A stretch of 43,497 nt of DNA, taken from an uncultured Alistipes sp. Lineage in GTDB: Bacteria; Bacteroidota; Bacteroidia; Bacteroidales; UBA932. A program made the translations under genes and the position numbers. Shown here piece by piece: positions 33,188-41,100 of this stretch. The number at the start of each line of letters is the position of its first letter. Position 1 is the stretch's first letter. The stretch covers positions 1 to 43,497 of the forward strand of contig URSC01000018.1 in assembly GCA_900550465.1 (NCBI GenBank), given 5' to 3'. The notes below the pieces were generated by a model, which saw only the letters and a program-made list of their open reading frames with translations, ran no database searches and was not told the DNA's origin.

Positions 33188-33928
33188 TCATTCACAGAAC
33201 CCCTGCGACTTCAGTACTTCCCGCATCTTGGCGGACATCTCCAGGCACTCCTGCCGCGTGAAACGGAAGCGGGTGAATACTTGGGCGAGGTTCTCCGTGC
33301 CGTTGAGCTCCACGAAATAACTGCTCTCTGGAAGTGCCTCCTTATCAGCGTATATGCGGTCGATATCCTCCGCGGTGTAGTCGCGATAATGACCGGCGTG
33401 CAGGATGGCCTCCACCGGCAGGCGGTCAGTCTGCTCCGGAGCCTCGTCCGGCCAGCCGAGAGTGACGGTCAGCACCGGCACCACCAGGGGCGGCAGATGC
33501 AGGGCCTCTATGATCTTATCGGGATTATAGACCGTCGTACCAAGGATGCAGGTACCCAGACCGCACTCCTCCGCCAGAGTGATGAACGCCTGGGCAAACA
33601 GCAGTGTGTCCGTAGCCGCGTTGATGAAAGAGACAAAATTGCCATAGCCCGGCGCAGCGTCCCGCTCCTCACACCACCTGCTGAACCTGTGAAAGTCCGC
33701 GCAGAACGTCAGCACCACCGGAGCCTCCAGAACCATCGGCTGATGATGATGCGCCGCTGCCAGAGCCTCCCTTTCCGGCCCGTCCTCAGTGACCACCAGC
33801 GAATACAGCTGCATATTGCCCATAGTCGCAGCCCTCGAAGCCTCCCCGGCCAAAGCCGTAATCAAACCCTCCGGCAACCCGCGCCGAGAATATTTCCGTA
33901 TGCTTCTTCTATCCTTGAATCTTGCCAT
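33188..33928 (-). CDS. nitroreductase family oxidoreductase (NfsA/Frp-like)
   Basis: A 246-residue flavoprotein from ATG 33928 (MARFKDRRSIRKYSRRGLPEG). SRAATMGNMQLYSLVV and ECGLGTCILGTTVYN are the FMN-binding segments; VVPVLTVTLGWPDEAPEQTDRLP resembles the NADPH-dependent NfsA/FRase branch. The C-terminal 60 residues (RDYTAEDIDRIYADKEALPESSYF) are typical of that longer subgroup. The longer upstream frame to 34018 begins inside the operator region and is not used. Two inverted-repeat sites and a TATTTTTG promoter lie just upstream. Confidence 0.88.
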   Translation of the reverse strand: MARFKDRRSIRKYSRRGLPEGLITALAGEASRAATMGNMQLYSLVVTEDGPEREALAAAHHHQPMVLEAPVVLTFCADFHRFSRWCEERDAAPGYGNFVSFINAATDTLLFAQAFITLAEECGLGTCILGTTVYNPDKIIEALHLPPLVVPVLTVTLGWPDEAPEQTDRLPVEAILHAGHYRDYTAEDIDRIYADKEALPESSYFVELNGTENLAQVFTRFRFTRQECLEMSAKMREVLKSQGFCE

Positions 33929-33956
33929 TATACCGAACCTTTTCCTGAAAAGTTCC

Positions 33957-33964
33957 CAAAAATA
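33957..33964 (-). promoter_or_regulatory. -7 promoter element of the nitroreductase gene
   Basis: The minus strand reads TATTTTTG, exact to TAnnTTTG, 28 bp before the ATG at 33928. Confidence 0.55.
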
Positions 33965-33980
33965 CAAAACTTTTCTCTTC

Positions 33981-34036
33981 CCACCTTCCAAAGGAGTGCC
34001 ATAAACGCACATTTTCACGACTCCTTCCGAAGGAGT
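33981..34036 (-). promoter_or_regulatory. two operator-like dyads upstream of the nitroreductase
   Basis: A 17-bp palindrome with arms ACTCCTTC/GAAGGAGT occupies 34020-34036. An imperfect copy, ACTCCTTTGGAAGGTGG on the minus strand, lies at 33997-33981, centred about 38 bp nearer the promoter and overlapping its -33 region. Spacing and position suit a repressor acting on the nitroreductase promoter; which regulator binds is unknown. Confidence 0.5.
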
Positions 34037-34077
34037 GTATTCCGCGAATCCGCAGCCCTTGTGGAAAAGAACGGGCG

Positions 34078-35289
34078 CTACTTGTTGAGCGGCGCAATCA
34101 TCAGCACATCATTGTCCTCCTCCGAGAGCACCGAGAGGATTTCCGAGATACGGGCACGGGCGGCATCACTGAGATTGCCGGACTCGAGAGCGGTGCGGCC
34201 GTTCTCCATGAAGCTCACCGCATCCGATCTTACAACCAGACAGCCATCTTTAAACTCCTCCGCAAAAGAGCCATCCACCAAGTCGTTAACCAATTCCCCG
34301 AGATACACCTCACCAGTCCTGCGGTCTAAGATTACCCCAGGCGATGACTCCACATTGATGTGCAGAACCCCTTCCTTTATCACCGATTTGCCCTGCTTGC
34401 TGACGTTCATCACCACATAGTCCGGCAGTACCATACCAGAGTACTTGTAATTATCCTCCTTATACCCGCCGCCACTTTGTTCAGTCTGTCCGAAACTTAC
34501 GGTAAAGAGCGGGTGAATCTTTCCGCGTCCCACAAGATACGCCGTATCCTGCATAGTATTGGTAGAGTTACGGAACACATCCAGCATCCCCGGTACATTG
34601 CGGTCAGTTTCCAACACAACACGGTTGTCTTCCGGAAGCGAATACGTCCTGGGTATCTCCCAGAGCACATTGCCCTCATAGTCCTGGCACCAGGCCAGAG
34701 CCGGACAGCCGTTATCCTCCGGCAGCACTGCCACCGTGATGTTCCGCTCACGGCTGTCAACACTGAAACCGTAGTCCAGCCACGACCCGTCATCCGTGCT
34801 GTAGGCCAACGGTACATCCTCCATCTCCCCGGTGGCGATATCGTAGGCGTGCAACTGATTGATATCCGGATAAGTCCTCATCCAGATCTTCCCTCCCGCC
34901 TCGTCTATCTGCACGGACGATATCTGCAGGAACTCCCCGGGGCCGCGGCCTACAGCTCCATAGGTCCTCAGGAATTTCCCTGTAGAGCGGTCAAAGAGCT
35001 TCAAAGGCGTCCGCGGCGCAATCGAATAGGTGGAAATGTAGTTGTCCGACACATTGATCCATGCCATAGGCGTATAGGCCACCGCAGTGTCGCTGTCCAG
35101 GACAATGAACTCCGGCTCTCCGACCAGCTCCGACAGCATCAGATCCTCCCCCTGCGGCAGCTGCGAATACTTCACGGAGACCAGCCCCGTACCATTGTCC
35201 TTCTGCCCGCACGAAACTGCCGCCAGCATCAGGAATCCGGTCATGGCTGCACACAAGCAGCGTGTTGAAAGAAATGCATTTGTTTTCAT
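34078..35289 (-). CDS. 6-bladed beta-propeller lipoprotein
   Basis: A 403-residue surface or periplasmic lipoprotein: signal peptide with lipobox MLAAVSC (C27). The repeated pattern (LKLFDRSTGKFLRTYGAVGRGPGEF, then IWMRTYPDINQLHAYDIATGE) is typical of the 6-bladed beta-propeller lipoproteins numerous in gut Bacteroidales (DUF4934-like). They are thought to bind ligands or partner proteins; no enzymatic residues can be pointed to. It stands alone with its own promoter, 150 bp upstream of the nitroreductase on the same strand. Confidence 0.85.
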   Translation of the reverse strand: MKTNAFLSTRCLCAAMTGFLMLAAVSCGQKDNGTGLVSVKYSQLPQGEDLMLSELVGEPEFIVLDSDTAVAYTPMAWINVSDNYISTYSIAPRTPLKLFDRSTGKFLRTYGAVGRGPGEFLQISSVQIDEAGGKIWMRTYPDINQLHAYDIATGEMEDVPLAYSTDDGSWLDYGFSVDSRERNITVAVLPEDNGCPALAWCQDYEGNVLWEIPRTYSLPEDNRVVLETDRNVPGMLDVFRNSTNTMQDTAYLVGRGKIHPLFTVSFGQTEQSGGGYKEDNYKYSGMVLPDYVVMNVSKQGKSVIKEGVLHINVESSPGVILDRRTGEVYLGELVNDLVDGSFAEEFKDGCLVVRSDAVSFMENGRTALESGNLSDAARARISEILSVLSEEDNDVLMIAPLNK

Positions 35290-35316
35290 GGCTCAGTAGA
35301 TTTTGGATTTCTGTCT

Positions 35317-35324
35317 CAAAGTTA
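35317..35324 (-). promoter_or_regulatory. -7 promoter element of the beta-propeller lipoprotein gene
   Basis: The minus strand reads TAACTTTG, exact to TAnnTTTG, 28 bp before ATG 35289. Confidence 0.5.
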
Positions 35325-35425
35325 AAAATAATTTTTTTCTTTATAGGTTCAGGTGCCGATTATTTTTTGACGTATGCTCCGACGTCCGCTTTTCCACAAC
35401 GGCACCGATTCGCGGGATTTGCTGC

Positions 35426-35451
35426 CGTTGCGGAAGGATTGAGTATATTTG
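35426..35451 (+). promoter_or_regulatory. promoter of the DUF2284 gene
   Basis: TATATTTG at 35444-35451 is an exact -7 element, with TTTG about 22 bp upstream. The first ATG (35461) would be only a few bases from the expected transcription start, so the message would be nearly leaderless or use ATG 35491. Confidence 0.55.
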
Positions 35452-35460
35452 CGGACGAAT

Positions 35461-36156
35461 ATGGCACAGAAAGACGTGACAGAAGAGAATATGACACAGC
35501 TTAATGCGGCAGACCATTCAGCGGCATACACCGCGCAGGACCGCTGGCTGAAAATGCCGATGGCCGAATACATCGCCGGCTACCGGGACTTCGGGAGGGT
35601 ACGGGGATACTGCCGTGAATGCGGCCGCTACGGCAACTGCTGGGCCTGCCCTCCATACGATTTCGACGAGACGGCACTTCTGGAACAATACACCACCATC
35701 TCCCTGCTGGCCACCATGATAACTCCTTCGGAAGGAGTCGCGCTCACACCGGAGACCGCAGACCTGATTATCCGCCGAGAACGGCAGCGGCTCGACCGGA
35801 TGCTCCTCGGAATGGAGCAGGATATTGAGGCTCAGGCTGAACGGACAACACTTCGAAACCCACAGACAGCCATGTCCAGCGTAGCCAATGCCGGAGGAGC
35901 CCCTGCCGCCCGCGCTTTCTTCGCCGGCACCTGCCTGCTCTGCCCGCCGGAGCACTGCACCCGCCGCGATAGCCTGCCCTGCCGCCACCCCGAAAGCATC
36001 CGCCCCTCCCTCGAGGCTCTCGGCTTCGACGTAACCCGCACCACCTCCGGACTCTTCGGCATTGACCTCCAGTGGGGCAGACCCGATGCACCTCCCGCCT
36101 GCCTCACACTTCTCAGCGCCCTCGCCTGCAGCGGGCAACAACATACCCGCGATTAG
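35461..36156 (+). CDS. DUF2284 predicted metal-binding protein
   Basis: A protein of 231 residues from ATG 35461, or 221 from ATG 35491. The N-terminal cysteine cluster YCRECGRYGNCWACPPYDFD and a second cluster TCLLCPPEHCTRRDSLPCRHPESIRPSLEALGFDV are the hallmarks of DUF2284, thought to coordinate an iron-sulfur cluster or other metal. The role in the cell is unknown. ATG 35491 is preceded by AGAAGAGAA, which could serve as a ribosome binding site, whereas ATG 35461 lies almost on the predicted transcription start. A 17-bp palindrome at 35722-35738 inside the gene matches the site upstream of the nitroreductase. Confidence 0.85.
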   Translation: MAQKDVTEENMTQLNAADHSAAYTAQDRWLKMPMAEYIAGYRDFGRVRGYCRECGRYGNCWACPPYDFDETALLEQYTTISLLATMITPSEGVALTPETADLIIRRERQRLDRMLLGMEQDIEAQAERTTLRNPQTAMSSVANAGGAPAARAFFAGTCLLCPPEHCTRRDSLPCRHPESIRPSLEALGFDVTRTTSGLFGIDLQWGRPDAPPACLTLLSALACSGQQHTRD

Positions 36157-36246
36157 GCCAACCATAGGCAGGCACAGCAGCTTTCGACGATTTATCTTTC
36201 ATTTTTCCGCACTTTTTTCCATCTTCGCATCAGAAAACCTAAGGAA

Positions 36247-36681
36247 ATGGCAGTAGAAACTATCGAACAGCAACTCCAGGCCCACGGCATCCACCCGACC
36301 GCGGCCCGCATCCTTGTACTCCAGAAACTATCGGAGCTCACTCATCCCGTATCCATGACAGAACTGGAGACAGAGCTGGAGACCATGGACAAGTCCACGA
36401 TATTCCGTACCCTCAACGTCCTGCTCGAACATCACGCGATTCATTCGTTCGAGGACGGCAGCGGATCCACAAAATACGAGATATGCCGCTGCGAGTCCAC
36501 CGTCTGCCGGGTCGAAAACCGTCACATCCATTTCTACTGCGAGGAGTGCCGCCGGACATTCTGCATCGAGGACGTCAAGATACCCATAGTCGCCCTGCCG
36601 GAAGGTTATCACATCGAGACCATCAACTATACCGTCAAGGGTCTCTGCCCCGAGTGTTCCAAACGCAAGCCCATAGTCTAA
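36247..36681 (+). CDS. Fur-family metal-responsive repressor
   Basis: A 144-residue regulator of the Fur/Zur/PerR family. The winged helix spans residues 1-80 (TAARILVLQKLSELTHPVSMTELE, STIFRTLNVLLEHHAIH). The dimerisation half contains HIHFYCEECRRTFCIEDV, with metal-site histidines and the first CxxC, and ends in the second CxxC (GLCPECSKRKPIV), the structural zinc site. It lies 131 bp upstream of a heavy-metal exporter on the same strand, and two matching dyads fill that gap, so it most probably represses the exporter until zinc or a similar metal binds. This would make it functionally a sensor for efflux, unlike classical Zur. Confidence 0.9.
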   Translation: MAVETIEQQLQAHGIHPTAARILVLQKLSELTHPVSMTELETELETMDKSTIFRTLNVLLEHHAIHSFEDGSGSTKYEICRCESTVCRVENRHIHFYCEECRRTFCIEDVKIPIVALPEGYHIETINYTVKGLCPECSKRKPIV

Positions 36682-36717
36682 GCGCACAGACACAACTGCC
36701 ACGACCATTCTCCACCA

Positions 36718-36769
36718 TGCAACCCGGTTGCAAACTGACATCCGGCCCGCCCTCTGAAACTTAGTTGCA
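36718..36769 (+). promoter_or_regulatory. two Fur-type operators upstream of the metal exporter
   Basis: TGCAACCCGGTTGCA (36718-36732) is a perfect 6-3-6 dyad. TGAAACTTAGTTGCA (36755-36769) is the same site with one mismatch, 37 bp downstream. A TAATTTCG promoter-like element follows at 36782. The shared form TGMAAC-N3-GTTGCA and the adjacent Fur-family gene point to autogenous metal control. Confidence 0.65.
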
Positions 36770-36812
36770 TCCCGGCATCTGTAATTTCGCACCATAAACA
36801 AAATGGAAGTTT

Positions 36813-38897
36813 ATGAGAAAACAGCAACAGCGTGCGATACATCTGCAAAATAAGCTGCAGGCACAGCCGATACAAAGCGAAAACCTGCTGAAATCCGACG
36901 GCAAGGCTCACGGCAGCCACAGCTGTCACAGCTGTCACACCCATGAGGACACAGAAGGGCACAACAACCACGAGCACAAGCACGAGCATCACCGCCACGC
37001 CCACAGCAGCACGAAGCGGCAGATAATCCTCATCGCTGTCACAGCCGTCCTGCTCGCCGCAGCCGTCCTCATCGAGAGATACTGCGCCCTGCAGACCTGG
37101 CAGCTGCTCATAATATATCTCGTCCCCTACCTGCTCATCGGCACCGGCACCCTGAAAGAAGCGGCCGAAGGCATTGCCCGCGGAAACATCTTCAACGAGC
37201 ACTTCCTCATGTCTCTGGCCACCATCGGTGCCCTCTGCATAGGCTTCCTGCCCGGAGCGGAGACGGAGTTTCCGGAAGCGGTCTTCGTCATGCTGTTCTT
37301 CGCAGTAGGCGAGCTGTTCGAGAGTTACGCCGAGGGCCGGAGCCGGGACAGCATCTCGCACCTGATGGAAATCCGCCCGGACACAGCCGAGGTGGAGCGC
37401 GGCGGGCAGACCCGGACCGTCACTCCCGAAGAGGTCAGCATCGGAGAGGTCATCGTAGTCCGGCCCGGCGGGAAAATACCCCTCGACGGCACCGTCATCG
37501 AAGGCTCCTCCTCCCTCAACACCGTGGCCCTCACCGGCGAGAGCCTGCCCCGGGACGTCGAAAAAGGCGACGACGTGGCCTCCGGCTGCATCAACCTCTC
37601 CGGTGTCCTCCGCATCAGGACCACGAAAACCTTCGGCGAGAGCACTGTCTCGAAGATCATCCGGCTCGTGGAAAACGCCGACTCCCGCAAGTCCCGCAGC
37701 GAGTCCTTCATCACCCGCTTCGCCCGCATCTACACCCCGATAGTGGTCTCCGCCGCCCTCCTGCTGGCATTCGTACCGCCACTGCTGTCCGGAAACGGCT
37801 TCGCCTCCTCCTTCGCCACCTGGCTCCACCGCGCCCTCATTTTCCTGGTGGTATCCTGTCCCTGCGCCTTAGTCATCAGCGTCCCCCTCACCTTCTTCGG
37901 CGGTCTGGGCGGCGCCTCCCGCAGAGGCATCCTCATCAAGGGCAGCAGCTTCATGGACTCCCTGGCAAATGTCGGGACCGTGGTATTCGACAAGACCGGC
38001 ACCCTCACCCGAGGAGAATTCGCAGTGGAAGCCGTGCATCCGGAAAATCTCACGGAGCACGAGCTCCTGCATCTGGCCGCCCACGTGGAGCATTTTTCCA
38101 CCCATCCGATAGGCGAGGCCCTCAGGGCGGCATTCCCCAACGAGGCGACCGACGGCTGCTCAGTCACGGACGTGGAGGAAATCGCCGGTCAGGGCATCAG
38201 GGCCAATGTGCAAGGCCGCACGGTCTGTGTGGGCAACGCCAGGATGATGGAGGCTGTCGGAGCCGCATGGCACGACTGTCACCGCACCGGCACCATCATC
38301 CACGTAGCGGTGGAGGGACAATACGCCGGACACATCGTCATCAATGACAGGGTGAAGGAGGACAGCGCGGAGGCAATATCGGCCCTCCGCCGGCTCGGGG
38401 TCAAAAACACCGTCATGCTGACCGGCGACCGGGATGAAACGGCCCGCGACGTGACCTCCAGGCTCGGAATCGACTCCTACCGCGCCGGCCTGCTGCCCGC
38501 CGACAAGGTCCGGTGCCTGGAAGAGCTGCTGGCCGCCAAGCCCCGCGGCACCAGCCTCGCCTTCGTCGGGGACGGCATCAACGACGCCCCGGTGCTAAAA
38601 CGCGCCGATGTAGGCATCGCCATGGGCGGACTCGGCAGCGACGCAGCCATAGAGGCCGCCGACGTGGTGCTGATGGACGACCGTCCCACCAAGATCGCAA
38701 CGGCCGTCTCCATCTCCCGCCGCACCCTCCGCATCGCCCGCCAGAACGTCTGGCTGGCCATCGGCATCAAGGCCGCCATCCTGCTCCTCGCCGCCTTCGG
38801 CCTCGGCACCCTGTGGCTCGCCGTCTTCGCCGACGTCGGCGTCACCGTCCTGGCCGTCCTCAACGCCATGCGGGCCCTCCGCGTCCCGACAAAATAA
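36813..38897 (+). CDS. heavy-metal (Zn/Cd/Pb-type) P1B-ATPase with His-rich N-terminus
   Basis: A 694-residue exporter. The N-terminus lacks the usual ferredoxin-like HMA domain and instead has a His/Cys-rich stretch at about residues 31-68 (HSCHSCHTHEDTEGHNNHEH). Eight membrane segments follow the P1B pattern; the transport motif is SCPCAL (C349-P-C351), phosphorylation site FDKTGTLT (D393), the P1B-specific STHPIGEAL histidine-proline pair, and the hinge GDGINDAP (D587). CPC with a His-rich tail fits Zn/Cd/Pb export. ATG 36813 is used; ATG 36803 is out of frame and stops after 16 codons. Its stop codon directly abuts the stop of the convergent hexosaminidase. Confidence 0.93.
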   Translation: MRKQQQRAIHLQNKLQAQPIQSENLLKSDGKAHGSHSCHSCHTHEDTEGHNNHEHKHEHHRHAHSSTKRQIILIAVTAVLLAAAVLIERYCALQTWQLLIIYLVPYLLIGTGTLKEAAEGIARGNIFNEHFLMSLATIGALCIGFLPGAETEFPEAVFVMLFFAVGELFESYAEGRSRDSISHLMEIRPDTAEVERGGQTRTVTPEEVSIGEVIVVRPGGKIPLDGTVIEGSSSLNTVALTGESLPRDVEKGDDVASGCINLSGVLRIRTTKTFGESTVSKIIRLVENADSRKSRSESFITRFARIYTPIVVSAALLLAFVPPLLSGNGFASSFATWLHRALIFLVVSCPCALVISVPLTFFGGLGGASRRGILIKGSSFMDSLANVGTVVFDKTGTLTRGEFAVEAVHPENLTEHELLHLAAHVEHFSTHPIGEALRAAFPNEATDGCSVTDVEEIAGQGIRANVQGRTVCVGNARMMEAVGAAWHDCHRTGTIIHVAVEGQYAGHIVINDRVKEDSAEAISALRRLGVKNTVMLTGDRDETARDVTSRLGIDSYRAGLLPADKVRCLEELLAAKPRGTSLAFVGDGINDAPVLKRADVGIAMGGLGSDAAIEAADVVLMDDRPTKIATAVSISRRTLRIARQNVWLAIGIKAAILLLAAFGLGTLWLAVFADVGVTVLAVLNAMRALRVPTK

Positions 38898-40919
38898 TCA
38901 GCGGACGACTATCTCGTCGGTGAAGACCCATCCGCCGTAGGGGCCGGAGCGGGCCTGGACGCGGATGTAGCGGGCGGAGACAGAGGCTCCGGCAGAAGCA
39001 CCGGATACGTCGGAGGCACCGGACGCACCGCCGCCGGCATACCACCCGTCAGTAACGAAGGTTACGCGGTCATCGCGGACCACCTCGCGGGTGATGCGCC
39101 GCAGTTCCACAAAACTAACCCCGTCCGAAGATGCGGAGATGACCACCTCCGCGGGCAGGAAGACCTCCGGGCCGCAGACCTGCATGAAGTCCAGCTCCAC
39201 CGAGCATACATCCTGCACCCGGCCCAGGTCCACGGTCACATCGAGCCGCCCCCGGGAGATGAAGCCCTGCCAGCGGCCGTCCCCGTAGGTCCAGCCTCCG
39301 TGCAGACCGTCCGTGAGAGCCGTATCCCCTCCTGCGGCATACGTGGAATTATAAGGTGCATTGTAGATAACCTTACATCTCCGGGCCAAATGCTCCACAG
39401 GCTGCTGTGAGGCGGGACGGTCCCCCACCTCGCGGGCCAGGTCGAAGACATTGTACCCCTCTGCCTCCATCTGAGCGCACAGCGCCAGCGCCCGCCGGTG
39501 GAAATCCTCATAGTCCCGGCCGGACGCGGGGCTCCAGGCCACCTCCGCGAGGGCATAGAGCCGGGGGTAGATCATCAGCTCGGCATGCGGCTCCGTGGGG
39601 ACATATTCGCACCAGAGATTGGCCTGCACACCTATTATCTTCGCGGCTTCATCGGGGGAGAGCCCGGATGGTACAGGTTCGAAAGAGTAGACTTTAGACA
39701 GCGGCAGATATCCGCCCATAGCCGTAGGCAGCGTGGAGGGATCGTCCTGATAAGTGTCGAAATAACAATACGCTCCGGGGGTCATGACCGTCCGGTTGCC
39801 TCCCGAGGCGGCCCGTTCTCCCTCCTCCACGCTCCGCCACGCCATGACCACTGCGGCCGAATCCGCCCCGCCCTGGAGTATCTCGTCCCAGCCGACCGGC
39901 GTCCGCCCGTTAGCCTCGAGGAAACGGCCTATCCGTCTGATCATGTAACTCTGTAGTTCGTCCACATCCGCCAGACCTTCCGCCTTCATGCGGGCCTGGC
40001 ACAGCGGACATTCCGCCCAGGCTTTTTTGGACGCCTCGTCCCCTCCGATATGGATGTACTGCGAGGGGAAAACCTCCATTATCTCCGTGAGTACATTTTC
40101 AATAAACTCAAAAGTTTCCTCCTTACCTATGCAGAAATCGGAGTGCCGGTAAGGCTCTCCCGTACACGAAAGCTCCGGATAGGCGGTCAGCACCTCCTCC
40201 GAATGCGAGGGCATCTCTATCTCGGGGATAATGGTGATGCAGCGCTCCGCCGCATACTGCACCAGCTCCCTCAGCTCCTCCTTAGTATAATATCCCCCGT
40301 AGGCCCCGTGTGTCCCCTCCGGCAGGTACTTCCGCTCTCCGAACCACCAGTCCTTCCACAGCGCTCCCTCTCTCCACGCGGCGAAGGAGGTCAGCCGGGG
40401 ATAGCGGTCTATCTCCACCCTCCAGCCGGCGGCATCGGTCAGATGCAGGTGCAGGACATTGAGCTTCAGGCGGGCCATGGCGTCTATCTGCCTCTTCAGG
40501 TACTCTATGCTGAAAAAATGCCGGGACACGTCCTGCATGAACCCCCTCCACTGGAAGCGGGGCGCATCCTCTATCTCCACGCATGGGACAATGCCTGTGG
40601 CCGGGTCCCGCAGCGCCTCCAGGGTCTGCATGGCGTAGAAGGCCCCGGCGCTGTCGGCGGCCTCGACCTGCACACCCCCGGGGGTCACCCGCAGGCGGTA
40701 AGCTCCGGACACGGCTCCGGGACTGGGATTTATCCGCACGTCAGGGCAGGCAGAAGAAGCGGCCGCAGGATCATAAACTCCTGAAGTAAAATGGATTGAG
40801 GCAGGGCGGGGAATGATGCGGTGTTCTCCGGTACCGCGAGCGGCAAGACCGGCAGGGATGAGCGTCAATACGGCCAGAAGGGCCGTGAGAAGGCGGAAAA
40901 TGGTGTTTCTGTGACTCAT
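38898..40919 (-). CDS. secreted GH20 beta-N-acetylhexosaminidase with C-terminal F5/8-like domain
   Basis: A 673-residue enzyme with signal peptide (MSHRNTIFRLLTALLAVLTLIPAGLAARG). The GH20b domain (about 35-120) precedes the GH20 barrel, which contains GFMQDVSRHFFSIEYLKRQIDAMA, HLHLTDAAGWRVEI and the catalytic pair D294-E295 in YIHIGGDEASKKAW. It removes terminal GlcNAc or GalNAc from glycans by substrate-assisted catalysis. After residue 520 a discoidin/F5-8 type C-like sheet domain follows (LHGGWTYGDGRWQGFI, SVELDFMQVCGPEVFLP), broken by a low-complexity insert GASGASDVSGASAGAS near residue 632. It diverges from the TonB receptor gene, and both are probably part of glycan or nutrient use. 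Confidence 0.92.
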   Translation of the reverse strand: MSHRNTIFRLLTALLAVLTLIPAGLAARGTGEHRIIPRPASIHFTSGVYDPAAASSACPDVRINPSPGAVSGAYRLRVTPGGVQVEAADSAGAFYAMQTLEALRDPATGIVPCVEIEDAPRFQWRGFMQDVSRHFFSIEYLKRQIDAMARLKLNVLHLHLTDAAGWRVEIDRYPRLTSFAAWREGALWKDWWFGERKYLPEGTHGAYGGYYTKEELRELVQYAAERCITIIPEIEMPSHSEEVLTAYPELSCTGEPYRHSDFCIGKEETFEFIENVLTEIMEVFPSQYIHIGGDEASKKAWAECPLCQARMKAEGLADVDELQSYMIRRIGRFLEANGRTPVGWDEILQGGADSAAVVMAWRSVEEGERAASGGNRTVMTPGAYCYFDTYQDDPSTLPTAMGGYLPLSKVYSFEPVPSGLSPDEAAKIIGVQANLWCEYVPTEPHAELMIYPRLYALAEVAWSPASGRDYEDFHRRALALCAQMEAEGYNVFDLAREVGDRPASQQPVEHLARRCKVIYNAPYNSTYAAGGDTALTDGLHGGWTYGDGRWQGFISRGRLDVTVDLGRVQDVCSVELDFMQVCGPEVFLPAEVVISASSDGVSFVELRRITREVVRDDRVTFVTDGWYAGGGASGASDVSGASAGASVSARYIRVQARSGPYGGWVFTDEIVVR

Positions 40920-40920
40920 G

Positions 40921-41024
40921 GTTACAGGCGATGTTACAATTCAAGCATCTAAGATACAACATATTGCCGAAACAGCCGTAACATCATTGAAACTTCTGCT
41001 ACATTCCCGTAACACCGCGTAATA
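40921..41024. promoter_or_regulatory. helically phased GTAACA-like repeats in the GH20/receptor intergenic region
   Basis: The 181-bp gap between the two divergent genes holds GTTACA at 40921 and 40933, GATACA at 40953, GTAACA at 40978 and 41009, CTACAT at 40999 and GTAATA at 41019. The last three are spaced exactly 10 bp apart, as are many OmpR/PhoB-family binding sites. Which regulator binds is unknown. Confidence 0.4.
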
Positions 41025-41066
41025 TGATTTTAATCCGCCCGTATCACTGCTGAAACACGCGGGGCA

Positions 41067-41074
41067 TACTTTTG
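41067..41074 (+). promoter_or_regulatory. -7 promoter element of the TonB receptor gene
   Basis: TACTTTTG matches TAnnTTTG exactly, 27 bp before ATG 41101 and downstream of the phased repeats. Confidence 0.55.
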
Positions 41075-41100
41075 CGGCCGTAAAACAGGAAAGCATATAT

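Noticed and set aside
33045..33320. 91-codon plus-strand frame beginning MKGTCACRQSGACRK
   Set aside because: Preceded by a TAGTTTTG promoter-like box, but most of it is antisense to the nitroreductase and its protein has no family features; the unshared 140 bp are too short to judge.
36803..36853. ATG 36803 as exporter start or leader peptide
   Set aside because: It is out of frame with the exporter and ends after 16 codons; a regulatory leader peptide is conceivable but nothing supports it.
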